DNA from: Chara braunii | Taxonomy: Eukaryota > Streptophyta > Charophyceae > Charales > Characeae | NCBI GenBank assembly: GCA_003427395.1 | Contig: BFEA01000008.1 | Coordinates: forward strand, 5,796,446 to 5,820,894 | Direction: 5' to 3' | DNA: 24,449 nucleotides | Shown here: positions 10,313-20,974 of the stretch, one piece after another | Layout of the letters: each line of letters begins with the position of its first letter | Position numbering within the stretch: the stretch's first letter is position 1 | Program-made: the position numbers and the translations under genes | Notes under the pieces: model-generated | What the model saw: the letters and a program-made list of their open reading frames with translations, nothing else | The model's database searches: none | Told to the model about the DNA's origin: nothing

Positions 10313-11357
10313 ACAAACTTCTGCACACACTCGAACAATGGGATCAAAACATGGCGGATCACCCCCTGGACCTGCCAACCTTCAACCAACTACAAGAGGT
10401 CAGGGACCATCTCCAGACTTACTATGAACGACAAGCTGCAGCCTCGAGAATCCAAGCAAGGATAAAAAAGGACAACACAAAAGGAACCATGGCCAGAGCC
10501 TTCTTCCAAAAGGCCAAAACTAGATCTAAACAAAATGTTGTGACATCCTTGCATGGCCCCTTTGACCCCCACCAACCAGAGGCCACCAACCAGTACGGGA
10601 TCGTCGACTACAAAACCAAGTATTACCAACGTCTTTTCACCTACGAAAACGGCCACTGGGGTACTGAGGCCCTCCGCGAGGCCCAAACTAACATGCTTCA
10701 TAACTTGTCTGCCTTGCTATCTCAACAGCAGAAGGAGGCCTTGGAAGAGCCACTAACATCCCACGAAATTCTGGCGGCACTTACAGACATGGAAGATGAG
10801 AAAACCCCGGGCTTGGATGCCTTTCTAAGGAATTCTGGCTACACTTTTGGCCATTTCTAAACGAAGACCTCATGAAATACATCCATGCTGTTTAGGGTGA
10901 AGACCGCTTTGGCAAACTCATAAGCCAAGGTGTAACTACCTTGTTATACAAAAAACTTGAAAAAAGGAGACTGGGGGGCTAAGACGGAAGGTTGGTGGCT
11001 GCAAACAGCTAATTTTCCACCACCAGACAATCCACAGGTCAATTGGCGTGCACAAGAGGACCCCATTCGAGTCCTGGGAGTACACCTTACAACATTGGGC
11101 CCTCCTAAAGATCACGATGACCATCTAGTCCACACCGCCATCCAGGCCGTGGCAAAGTGGAAGGGGCTCCATACGTCCATCATGGGTAGAACCCTAACAA
11201 TCAAATAATGCAATCTTGTCAACCATATGGTATAAAACGGTTTTTTGGGCCCTACTACCAAAACATAATTCTCAACTAAAAGAAGCAATGACGGCCTACC
11301 TTTGGAGGAAGATCACGAGATTCGGACTTGCATTAAGAGGGTCGCCTGGGCCTAGAT
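10261..11357 (+). pseudogene. LINE B ORF2, RT remnant with core deleted
   Basis: 10261-10810 encodes the linker and the RT N-terminal block (MEDEKTPG). After a frameshift near 10820 comes FWLHFW, a TAG at the position of LINE A's stop pair, and TLLYKK (about 10939-10955). The text then jumps straight to KKGDWGAKTEGWW (from about 10957), which in LINE A lies some 640 bases further on. FIDFEKVYDHVD, RQGD and FADD are thus all missing, so this copy can never have been active in this form. The rest (LGVHLTTLGPP, a frameshift near 11203, IWYKTVFW, AYLWR, CIKRVAW) runs up to the LINE C insertion. The codon after GCC-TGG-GCC is TAG. Confidence 0.82.
11344..11357. repeat. Target-site duplication, left copy
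   Basis: GCCTGGGCCTAGAT, identical to 22477-22490. It is followed at once by the poly(T) that is the poly(A) tail of LINE C on the - strand. The bases just outside the two copies differ (C before the left copy, A before the right one), so the duplication is exactly 14 bp. It is a direct product of LINE insertion. Confidence 0.93.
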
Positions 11358-11630
11358 TTTTTTATTTTTTTTTATTTTTTTTTTAAAGCTCCATTCTATT
11401 GGTGGGGAGCTGCACCTGCTGGAAACCGGGTCCAGCGTCCCTTACATATAATATAGAAAAACATTGATCAGGGAAGGAGGTGGCAAAAAGAAAAAGAGCT
11501 GCCTCTTCGGCCAAAAACTGGCNGCCAGATATTTATTTAAATGNTANCAGCTCCCAATCCCAAAAACCTTCCCNTTCTGCCTAATCTGAACTCANATATG
11601 TGTTGACATGATGAGGAGAAAGGACTTTTG
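11358..11630 (-). other. LINE C 3' untranslated region, hairpins and poly(A)
   Basis: On the - strand the ORF2 stop is followed by about 190 bases, then hairpin 1 (GCTGGA/TCCAGC, 11436-11418) and hairpin 2 (GCTCC/GGAGC, 11410-11388), then three bases TTT and an A-rich tail broken by single T bases (11384-11358). The stem bases equal those at 6595-6642, while the second loop differs in length (13 versus 12). The placement right before the poly(A) fits a recognition structure for the reverse transcriptase. Several single N bases occur near 11523-11595. Confidence 0.8.
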
Positions 11631-13680
11631 TTATCCCTCCCCCCCTCCAAACCAATGAAGATCCACCAAAGNTAGCTCAGAAGGAGGAAAGAGATCTGGA
11701 AATGCTTNTGGGGACCTCAAAGTAGCTCCTGCCTGCACCTCAAACCAGTNCTGGAAGATGATCTCATAATCTCTTTTGAAATNTGTCCCATCTTCTTCCC
11801 CTCCTGACCACTCTATCTTTCCCAGTTTTTGTNTTGAGGAGTCTCCCAGCCAGTCCTTTGTGAAANTTTGAATTNTTTTCTTAANGTCNTGTTTTTGTTG
11901 TAGTGTGTGAAGTCCANATTTAATCTTGTCCCATTGGGATCTTANTTCTGTTTCAATGTATTGTTGAATAAGCTCAGACATTTCTTTTCCTTCAATCCTT
12001 ACCTTTTCCATCGTAATTACACATCTTTTATACCATAGTGCCCATAAAATGNCCTTTCTACCAATGTTAAATAAATTTTGTTGAAAGGTTGAAAGGGAAA
12101 TGAGTACAGGACACCAATGTCCCAGGAGGATCGCCCTCCAGTCCCANGGCCAATCTAATCCTGTCAATTTGTTCCATACATAATCCCATCGTCTCCACAA
12201 TAATTTTGCTCCCGGACATTGCAAAAAGATGTGTTCGATTGTCTCNCTAATCTTNCTATTAGGAAAGTTTTNCATACATGTACAACACCACGGTAGAGCT
12301 ACACCCCTTTGCTCCAGCGTGGTATGGTCTATCAACCAGTCATTTGTTGGTAAACATCTATGGATAATTTGCCATTGTAGTGATGCAAATTTAGCGGGTT
12401 TGTCTCTGAAAGCTTCACACCACTTAATTGGCCTAAGCAACAAATCTGTGCATATATTTAGATGTCGGGCCCGTCGTTCCCGTATTATGTCTATAACATC
12501 AAGCTTTGGACGTAATAGACGATACGAGACTTTGACTGATAATGATTGTAATTTCTGCGCCTTGCATCTCCTGTTAGTGCGCAAGGTCCATTCTGCTGGA
12601 TCCAGGGGGAGTTCCTGTAGGGGAGTATTCGGGGCATATACAGTCCATCCTTTAGATATAGGACAATACAAAGCTCTTACTCTGTGGAGAGTATGAAGAT
12701 GGAAAAATCCTACCTTATCTTGATTTTCTTGTGATAGAGAAAAGTCCTTATTGAGTGTAACGATGTTAACTAGGGCGCCATCGTTATGGATATCTAGAAT
12801 TTTCCCCACTACCTTGAAACCCGTCGTTTGCTGAGCACATACCCAATTTGCAGCCAAGAAAATAGGACCCTTTCTCAGGGCGGCTAACCAAACCAAAGGA
12901 ATGGATGAAATCACTAAATCCATATTTTCAGCTAGATTGTGTGCATATCTAATTACCTTTCTCAGTTGATTAACTGATTTTCAATTTTTATTTTCCTGGT
13001 CCCATAAATCCTTGATCCTTACCACACCATGTTTGACCCAAATGGACCATGGGGATGTGGAACTTATGAATACTCTTCCTTGTGCATCCGTGATCCATCT
13101 ATTACCAAAAATTGGTTGGCNTAGGATTTNCTNATACCTAGTAGGAATTGATTTGTTTGGCAAAGGCAAATTTCGCCAAGTTCTCAGTAGGGTAGCCCAA
13201 AAACTGTNTAAAACCNGATCCCTTCTTACTATCCCTCCATCCCCTTCCTTCTGAGATTGTGATTGTGATCGAGGAATAGACCAGTATCTGTCCTCTACCC
13301 AAATCAATGGATTGACATCTTTTGTAGTTTGTGGAGCCATTTTCCTTATTTGTTCCAGTGCCAATGCCTGCCAAGTTAGGTCCGTGATCAATATTAGTTT
13401 TTTTAGCCATTGGAGAGCAAGTGCTTGGCATTGGATTGAAGGGTCCAAAATGCCCAATCCTCCTTTGGACTTTGGTTGGATAAGAACCTTCCAAGCTACT
13501 CTAGGGATTACATGTGACGTTTCATGATCTCCTCTCCATAAGAAGGCTGTAAGTTGCATCCATAAGTTCCTTGATTGATCTATTACTTATTGACCATAAA
13601 GCAGATTTGTACCAGATCGAGGCCAAGATTACGTTGTTGATAACCAAAGCCCTACCGAATAGTGAAGTGTGTTGATTTTT
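11631..13680 (-). pseudogene. LINE C ORF2, connector and zf-RVT-like end
   Basis: One frame runs from 13559 to the stop at 11631, interrupted only by a TGA at 12981-12983 where LINE A has Trp. It begins LTAFLWRGDHE, then QPKSKGGLGILDP, matching A and B. The second part has ASLQWQIIHRCLP (about 12350-12385), a Cys pair (C-x2-C), then IEHIFLQC and LWRRW, the zf-RVT-like pattern also seen in LINE A. It ends with FPDLFPPSEL and a Gly/Glu tail. A frameshift near 13560 joins it to the piece 13561-13680 (SLFGRALVINN, SIWYKSALW). About 30 isolated N bases fall in this region, so some residues are unknown. Neighbouring ORF2 pieces follow directly upstream. Confidence 0.87.
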
Positions 13681-14952
13681 CTATTGCTTCATTTTTTGTA
13701 AGGCTGGGGAAGTGATCCATTCATCATTAGAATTAGGCTTTCCTCTAGCTGTGAGTATTACTCCCAAGACCCTGATTGGTGCCTCTAATGGTAACCATTT
13801 TACCCTAGGATTCTCAGGAGGTCTATCCCCTTGGGAATGAATCNNNNNNNNNNNNNNNNNNNNNNNNNNNNNNNNNNNNNNNNNNNNNNNNNNNNNNNNN
13901 NNNNNNNNNNNNNNNNNNNNNNNNNNNNNNNNNNNNNNNNNNNNNNNNNNNNNNNNNNTTGGGAATGAATCAACCATCTTTGTGTCTTACTCCCCCAATT
14001 GACTACCATATCTGAAAGAAGATAAAATTTATCCATTAGTGCTTTTATTTCTTTCATATTCTCCTTGGATGTTTCCATCATTATAGTTAGGTCATCAGCA
14101 AACATAGAGCAAATCGGTATGGCTTCTTCAGGTATTCCGGTAATCTGCAGTCTTTTAAGGTTCTGGTTAGTTCTTAGATTAGCTCCTAATGCTTCCATTA
14201 TAATCAAAAAAATAAATGGAGCTAATGGATCTCCTTGTATAACTGATCTCTGTAAACTGATTTCTGGGGAAAGAAGACCATTGACCTGAACCCTAGTAGT
14301 AGCATTTGAATGAAGGATAGTAGCCCATCTACGAATTGATGGACCAAAATTTAACTTAATTAAGCAAGCGTCCAAAAACTTTCAGTCTACATGATCATAA
14401 ACTTTCTCAAAGTCTATAAAGACAAATGCAGTTTTTTGGTGATTTTGTCGAGAAAGCTTAATCATTTCATTAATGAGCAAAATATTATCCTGTATGTTCC
14501 TTTCATTAATGAACCCCGTTTGGGAGGGATGAATGATATCTGTCATTATTGGAATGAAACGATTCGCGATAGCTTTGGCCAACATTTTGTACACTACCGT
14601 GAGTAGGGTGATGGGTCTATAATTCCTTATGTTCGTTTTATCTCCTTTTTTGTATAACAAGGTTAAAATCTCTTGCCCAACTATTTCCCCCATGCTTCCC
14701 ATCTCCTGGACTTGGTTGTAGAATTTCATCAAATCGTCTGCAAAATATGGCCACATTGTTTCCTAGAATTTTTTAGGGAGACCGTCGAAACCCGGAGTTT
14801 TATCTTATTTCATCTGCATTAACGCAGTCCAGATTTCTTCCTTAGTGATAGGTTCTTCCAATCTTTCCTTTTGTCTTTGTGTTAATTCCTGAAAGATTTT
14901 TGAAGAAGTCATATGCCACCTTCAGACTACTGGCTGAAGTGGTAGTTTCTTG
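13681..14952 (-). pseudogene. LINE C ORF2, reverse transcriptase region
   Basis: Contains all main RT blocks: PITKEEIW and DKTPGFDGLP (about 14850-14775), YKKGDKTNIRNYRPITLL (about 14660-14605), IQDNI, FIDFEKVYDHVD, IQGDPLAPF and FADD at 14102-14091. In-frame stops are TAA 14805-14807, TAG 14763-14765, TGA 14382-14384 and TAG 13681-13683. Two of these (14763 and 13681) sit on a Trp conserved in A and B. A frameshift near 14920 separates it from the endonuclease piece. The frame also appears to change at the 115-base N run, but removing 128 bases there brings it back. It is the only copy in the window whose RT core is complete in length and nearly in one frame. Confidence 0.88.
13831..13971. 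other. Assembly gap with duplicated 13-base flanks
   Basis: 115 N bases (13844-13958) are preceded and followed by the same TTGGGAATGAATC (13831-13843 and 13959-13971). Collapsing the repeat and the N run removes 128 bases and puts the ORF2 of LINE C back in a single frame through WLIHSQGDRPPENP, at the position where LINE A and LINE B have comparable sequence without extra length. The gap is most simply two contig ends that overlap by 13 bases and were scaffolded apart. Confidence 0.85.
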
Positions 14953-16260
14953 CTATGATATCTGTTGTGGATCCTTTAAAGCTTCAATAGACGTTCTTCT
15001 AGCTCTGGTGCGAGCCAAAGAAAAGAAAAATGTTTTCATTTGACCTTCTATCGAATGTTTGAAGAGTTTTCCTCTGATGAGTTGACCTTGCCAACGATGT
15101 CGCGCAAAGGTTAGTAGTTGATTTCTGAATGTTAGAATATCAACTGGTTGAGATACTTGTTGTGGACAGTCTTCTTGCTCATTTTTAAGAATTTTCTCCT
15201 GAATTTTCATTTTCTGCTTATATCTTTCTTTGGCAATTAACTTAGAATATTCATTGCATTTTTTAGCTAAATAAACTAACCCATTACTGAACCATGCTAT
15301 ATATGATTCATGTCTTTCTTTGGTAGAATGCCAGAAGCTCCATACATCCTGAAGAAACGTTTTGAAATCCTTTCGTTTGAGAAGGGAGGTGTTGAGTTTG
15401 TAGAAACCTCTGCCTTGATCTGGTTTCTTACGAAAGGACAGTAAAACTGCACACATTTTATGATCTATTCTTTTCCATGGGCTTAAGGAAAAAATATTAA
15501 CGTCCGTTAAAACACAGTTTAAGTCTTCAGATATAAGAATAAGATCTATGCTTGATCTTGATTGGTGAGTAGAGCCATCATTTCTAATGCACGTATATGT
15601 CCTCTCCTGTGGGCAAAACCGCCTATATGTATCAAACAAATTTTCTGATTCACAAAGATGTTGAATAATTTGCTCCTCCTCCTCTATATATGTAGGAGAT
15701 GGAGAAGGGATTCTCCATCTGTCCAACCATCTGTCTGGTGCAACATTAAATTCGCCTGCTATGATGATTGAAACACCCTTAGGAATATGGTTTCTAATAC
15801 TTTGAAAGAATTCTTTACGTTTCTGTAATACATTAGGCCCATAAATATTTAGGACACAAATTATTTTCAATTCAAACATTACTAACGTGACCAGCCATCG
15901 ACCCTGTTCTTGATCAGCTTTGCAGTATACAATTTCTATCCTAGAATCCGGTGGTACCCAAATAGCCACCCCTGCCGACCCATTGGTTGTGGAATAAGCT
16001 TGGTATTTCTGAGGGAGCCAAGCTAAATTGTGCATTCTATTGTGTTTCGGGGAGTTTAAGAGATGTGTTTCCTGGATACAAATTAGGTCAGGTCAACACC
16101 TCCCACCCACTCCTTTCAATTGTTCCATAATGGTCTTACGTTTCATAGCATCTGTTGTGGCCAGACCATTAACATTGAGGGATCTTAGGTCCAGATCTGC
16201 ATTTTGAGTAGCACGCAACCATCCCGGATTTTTACCATAAAGGGTCTGTAGTGCTTCCAT
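14953..16260 (-). pseudogene. LINE C ORF2, endonuclease region
   Basis: ORF2 most likely starts at the ATG at 16260 (MEALQTLYGK), 35 bases after the ORF1 stop and in frame with what follows. Motifs in order: LNVNGL (about 16170), IQETH, NIYGPN, AGEFNVAPD (GDFN changed to GEFN), YTCIRNDGS, SSIDLILIS and RIDH (catalytic His). One TGA at 16093-16095 interrupts it, exactly where A and B have the Trp of W-P-D. The rest of the frame is open to a TAG at 14953. The linker after RIDH is basic and helical (GFYKLNTSLLKRKDFKTFL). With one nonsense change in 1.3 kb this is the best preserved endonuclease in the window. Its start is not stored as a long ORF because of that stop. Confidence 0.88.
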
Positions 16261-16295
16261 CCCTATTGTCTCTCAGGTCTCTATTGTCTAATCAC

Positions 16296-18870
16296 CTATA
16301 GTCTTACCCAGTTACCTCCCTCCAAATTAGAAGAGGCTGTCAGTATCCCACATCGTAATATAGAACAAAGAAAGGCAGAGACCTCTCCTATCGACCATAC
16401 CGCATTTGCCTTGATTTTCAAGTGTTGTAGATCCAACAATGTTGTATGCGAGAACCATCTAAGACCTGCTTCTTTGCTATCATCAAATCTTACAAAGGTA
16501 TCACGTTTTGCCATCTTAGCCTGGTCCTTGATTTCTGTGAGAGTCGCCTGAGGGCCTGGGTCAAAGTGTTTGGACAGAAAATCGTGTAGATCCCTCTTGA
16601 AGGTCCTGTCATTAGAATTTTGGTAATCCACATATTTGGTCCATCCTCTCAAAGTGACCCCCCTATATCGATCCTGGTCTATAGGAGATAGTCAAATTTC
16701 TCATTTCCCACCTTTTTTTCGAACCGGTATTACCAAATTCCCTCTAGAAGACTGTGGCTTGATGGCTTGTCCTTTTTCCAGAACATGCCTTAGTTTTTGC
16801 CTTTTACCCATATCTTGTGTCTTTTTTCCACTCATTTGTTCTTCCTGAGTAATAGTTGTTGATAAAGTTTCTTCTTTCGTTATCTGCTTTTCCTGAGAAG
16901 AGACCATTTTTATTTCCTCTACCCTCACCCCCCCTTCTCCTTCAAAAGAGGTTCCTCCAGACTTATGAGCGGTGACCTGATTGGGGTTTTTTTCTCCTTT
17001 ATTAGCTTCGTTGTTGTGTAGTATTGAAGGAACGCCCACAAACCCTTTCCTTGTTTCTACCAGTGATGTACATTCCTATCCCCTAATATTACTGTCTTGT
17101 GGAGGTGAGGGCGGGTGAAACAGCCCCATCACAATTTTCATAATACGTGTACTTATCGTAGACCATATTGCCCCTTCAAGAAGTCCTTGCTGTAATACTA
17201 ATCTCAAACTTTGACTGCTGGCTAACAAATTAACCAAATGAACATATGAATTATCCCAGAATTCTACAGTGGCTTCCCCAAATCTCATTTTCAAATTTTT
17301 CAACACCCATTCAGCTAGCTGTTTTATCCTTTGATCCTCGCCCATATCTGGCTCATTTTGAGAGGGAGCATCCTCCTTTTCAAAATCACCTTGAGAGGAG
17401 TCTACATCCATTGGTTCAAGACCGAACGCCTTTTGAAGTGGATCAGCATTCGTTGCCTCCGTACCTTTCTCTATTAGCTCTGAACTTCCTTCGTCCACTA
17501 CTTGTAGTTCCTCTGTCAGATCTTCTGCACTATCATTTCCCCCAGTCATCTTTTGGTTAGACTGAGATGCATCAGATTGGACCTCCATAATAAGAGAATC
17601 TTTATCACCGGGGGGAGCCGCCTCTTTGTTTGGACTAGTTAGCTGTTTTTTTTATTTTATTTTTTTTCTCTTTTTCTGTTGCACCAGTCCCTCGTCTGAA
17701 CCCTCTTCTATCACTTCTTCCACCTCCTCAGACTCTAAGTTTGATTCTTCCCCCGTGGGCTGAGCTATTTCCCCCCCCTTTTCATCTAATTGCAAGTAGT
17801 CTACCGGTTGTGGACCTGGGAGAGCACCCCCTTTCTTGTGACTGACCGGTATCCATTGTTGATGACTCATTTGCCCCTTGCGTTTAGCAGAGTTGTTAGG
17901 GACTTCCTTTCCTGTGGACGAAGATTCCTCTGTACTGTCATGTTTTGCTGATTGTGCCGGGTGAGGTGTTTTTGTTGACTGAATTGCCAATGTTGGAGTT
18001 TTATCATTTACCTCCGGGGGTACCCAGGAATCAGGGGGTTTTGTGTCCCAATTTGGATCCCCCTCCCATTCCCATGTCCAACCTTTTGATAATTCCCCCT
18101 TCTTGGCATTCTCCACATAGACCCACCCTTCATGTCCCGCATCTACCGTTCTCCATAGATTAATTTTGAAAGGGTCCCGAATGAGTCTCCCTGTTGCCCG
18201 GTTTCTTCTTCCGGGATCCTGAGAACAATTAGGATCTGTGCTCAAGTGACCGTAGGCTCTACATCTGAAGCACCACGGTCTGAGTTTGTAAGCTGTGTGA
18301 ATTCTGTACTCTCTACCCTCTACTCTGTAAGGTACGACATCGTCCAAATTGAAGGGCACATTAGCCGGATGATTGAGGGTTAACATCAGATGGTCATCCC
18401 TTCTGGCTACATACGCAGGAAGAGGGTTAATGAAGTCAATTATAGCGTGGTTGACCCCGAAGTCATGGATGAATGCCACTTGGATTTCTATGGGGATGTG
18501 TCTAAATTCCACCCAATAGAAATTTTCCATCATCTGATTTCTTTTTTCATCTGGCCCTTGTTTAGGCGGCGACCAAGGATAAATTCTAACCTTTGATCAA
18601 TCACACCTTAATTTCTTCCAGGCTTCGATCGTCTTTTTACTAGTCGTGTGTAAACACAGGATTGTGAACATGGTTGCTAAAACTAGCAAGATAAGAAAGT
18701 CTTCACAAACTGTCTCATAACTTCCTTTAAATGCTGCTAACCTTTTACATATCCACTTAATTTTATCATTAGTGGATTTATATGCAGCGTTGTCATGAAA
18801 GACCCTGTTATTTGCATGTGCTGTATAAACTGTCTCTTTCTGCCAATTTCTGAGATGGGTAAGTTTTTAT
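16296..18870 (-). pseudogene. LINE C ORF1, DUF4283-like / CCHC part
   Basis: One frame from about 18870 to the TAG at 16296, broken by stops at 18597, 17652, 17076, 16701 and 16692 but by no shift. The first ~130 codons (KIKWICKRLAAFKG .. VRIYPWSPP .. WVEFRHIPIEIQ) have the layout of DUF4283, an RNA-binding-like domain of plant LINE ORF1. A CCHC knuckle follows: C-x2-C-x4-H-x6-C at 18272-18225. Next comes an acidic, Ser/Lys-rich linker (17652-18100), a helical block (about 17340-17110) and the conserved end YRGVTLRGW .. IKANAVW (16660-16400), shared with LINE B. ORF1 protein is expected to coat the element RNA. Nonsense codons inactivate it. Confidence 0.82.
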
Positions 18871-19755
18871 CATTGTTTTTTTTTCGACTAATTCTATCAC
18901 CCGGTTTTCAGAAGGAATAATAAATTTAGATAGAAAGAAAGCCTTAGCCGAGGACAAATTTCTCATTGGTATCTTCAACGCCGCAGACTGATCTCCCTGC
19001 CTTTGCACCTCCAATTCTTTAGATTGGAAAGACCCTTTGACGCATTGTAACCACGAGGGAGAAGTCGTGAGTGATTGCGACGATTGACCTTCGTTGATCT
19101 GTTTCATTCCTAGTAAGGGCGGCCACTCAGACACTGCCTCCCCCTGCCTGTCTCTCCCTCCATCCATACTGCCACTTCCCCCCCCCGAACCTCCTTTCTC
19201 TCTTCCTGTTTCTTCCTTTTCCGACCCTCTTTCTTCCCCTCTATCCTTCCATCTTTTTTTCTCGCATCCTTTAACAGCTTCCTGCCTCGCCTCCCTCTCC
19301 TTTCTTATTCCTTCCTCCCTTTTTTCCCACAATCCTTGTGATATCCTCTGAATGGATCCCGTTTTAATGATCATTCCTCCCTTACCGGTCTGATTTTGTC
19401 TCAATAGCTGCCCCTGTCCTCCTGTCGTGAAAGTGTGCTGGTGTCCCCTCGTCAGAGTATCACCAACTGCTATAAACAAATCTTGCTTCCTTGATACCTT
19501 CTCCTTTTTTATTGAAATTTCTCCCCCTAGTGCCAAATCCATCTGATTTTCCTGATTGTTCTGTTGAAACAGAGGATTGATCATCATTATTTCTTCTTGT
19601 GCATTGTTGTGAGTTTGAGTGGAAGGCATATTACTGGTCTGTGATATCTTGTTCCCCAACAGTTCTGATTTCTTCCCCACGTTGAGACTATCCTTCCATT
19701 CTATCCTTTCCTTTGAGGTGCGTACTTCCCCCTCCATTGATGACGAGATTCCCAT
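18808..19755 (-). pseudogene. LINE C ORF1, N-terminal part
   Basis: ATG at 19755 (AATAATGG context) opens 315 codons to the stop at 18808. The protein is hydrophilic. It has a Gln/Asn stretch, then a strongly charged Arg/Glu/Lys block with a Gly/Ser run (about 19345-19130), probably disordered, then SSAKAFFLSKFIIPSENRVIELVEKK near the end. The DUF4283-like domain continues in another frame from about 18850, so a one- or two-base shift near the A run at 18876-18884 probably split a single ORF1 of roughly 1,150 codons. It could instead be a separate small ORF upstream of ORF1. No domain is recognised. Confidence 0.65.
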
Positions 19756-20190
19756 TATTTTTTAATGACATTTTTCTTATTCTTGACGAGCCGCCAACAC
19801 CATTTTTACAGGGGTATGAAGCTGACGTGTTAAACCTTGTCGCACTGCCCCTCTGATGATCAGCGTTGACTCTACCAACCTGTGGCTACGTTGATGGTGA
19901 ATGACTTTCGGCATTGTGATCAGTAGAAAGCTACACTACAAATTAATTTTCCCCGTATATCACACTTACTTGTCCAGCCTAACTTACTGAATTGTGAATG
20001 CTAATATTTTCCTCGCTTTTAGTGAATAAAAAATTTTAATATTAAATTCTTTGTTTCCTACTTTTAATGAAATGAGATTATTATCCCTCCCATCAATATT
20101 TCACAAAGGACTGGCTGTGTATGCAATAAGCAGAGGATCTGGGATCAAAGCTGGTCAGGTGGAGAGAATAGGGGGAAGAGGGAACATCAC
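19756..20190 (-). other. LINE C 5' untranslated region, proximal part
   Basis: About 430 bases directly upstream of the ORF1 start. AT-rich in 19930-20090 (AATTTTAATATTAAATTC). I see no ORF, repeat or known motif. It lies inside the insertion defined by the target-site duplication, so it is assigned to LINE C by position only. Confidence 0.55.
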
Positions 20191-20322
20191 CACAATCAAA
20201 TCCAGTGTTGCTCCTCGCCTTACTCCTTGCTGAAGTTGTGATTGATGATGCTTATCTCCACAATCAAATCCCGCGTTGCTCCTCGCCTTACTCCTTGCTG
20301 GAGTTGTTACTGATGATGCTTC
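20191..20322. repeat. 68-bp tandem duplication
   Basis: CACAATCAAATCC..GTTGCTCCTCGCCTTACTCCTTGCTG..GTTGT..GATGATGCT begins at 20191 and again at 20259, a period of 68 bases with few differences. It lies in the 5' untranslated region of LINE C. Confidence 0.88.
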
Positions 20323-20379
20323 TCCCTCCCTTCCTCATGAAATCTTCATGAAGTTCTTCCTCATGATGCTCCAAATTCT

Positions 20380-20527
20380 CCTCCTTAAGATTCTTCCCCC
20401 CTCCTCTCCACCTACCCCACTCCCACCTCCCTTCCACCTATTCCACTTTCTCCCTTTACTACTCCCTCCTTCCTTTCACCTACTCCACTTTCTCCCTTTA
20501 CCACTCTACCTCCTTTCCACCTACTAA
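20380..20527. repeat. Pyrimidine-rich tract with short repeats
   Basis: Almost pure C/T on the + strand (purine-rich in LINE C sense). A unit like TTCCACCTA.TCCACTTTCTCCCTTTAC occurs around 20435 and 20475, with a partial copy near 20514. Within the LINE C 5' region. Such tracts can form unusual DNA structures, but no function is shown. Confidence 0.75.
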
Positions 20528-20607
20528 CCCATACATTGAAATGCGTCGAAAATTTTATGAAAATAACTCAGAAAATAGCGCGGTGTGATTGTTCTGAATG
20601 TCTCAAA

Positions 20608-20790
20608 ACCAAGATGCAAGATCACAAAACACCCCCGATAATCATGTAGCAGAGAGAGAGCGTATTGCACCAGCTATCGTACTCGTTATTCTTCAAAACA
20701 GCCCAAATATCCAAGGTTGCAAGATGCAAGATGCAAGATAACAAAATAGCCCAGATAGTCATTTATCAAGCATAGATCGCGATGCACCAA
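20608..20790. repeat. Diverged ~100-bp repeats with (GCAAGAT)3
   Basis: The segment CCAAGATGCAAGATCACAAAA..CCCCGATAATCATGTAGCA.. (from about 20608) is echoed about 100 bases later by CCAAGGTTGCAAGAT..AACAAAATAGCCCAGATAGTCATTTATCAAGCA. The second copy has three perfect 7-bp units GCAAGAT at 20719-20739. Related but more diverged pieces follow ATCCAAGTTGT near 21150 and 21321. Part of the LINE C 5' region. Confidence 0.65.
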
Positions 20791-20974
20791 GATTCCATCC
20801 AAAAAGGTGCAATGTCACCTTCCAGTAGAGGTGATTCAGCGGCCTGCACACCCCAATCACAACTCGTCAAAAGTTCCCTCAGAAAAATCCACCCTGGCAG
20901 TCATACCAACTTCACACATTCCCTTATCTTCGAATAGCCCTGCTATCCATGTAGCATAGCATACAGAGAGCGCA

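Larger units (their letters stand above)
6733..11357 (+). mobile_element. LINE B, left part
   Basis: A second + strand LINE, starting directly after the poly(A) of the preceding tail. It holds a Gln-rich ORF1 (about 7058-9132) and the first part of ORF2 (9215-11357). It is then interrupted by LINE C at the 14-bp duplication 11344-11357 and resumes at 22491. ORF2 lacks the reverse-transcriptase core. The true 5' end is unclear: bases 6733-7057 are C-rich with short broken frames, and no DUF4283 or zinc knuckle is visible in ORF1, so the copy may be 5'-truncated or the domain decayed. Sense-strand composition is rich in C and A, like LINE A and unlike LINE C. Confidence 0.82.
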
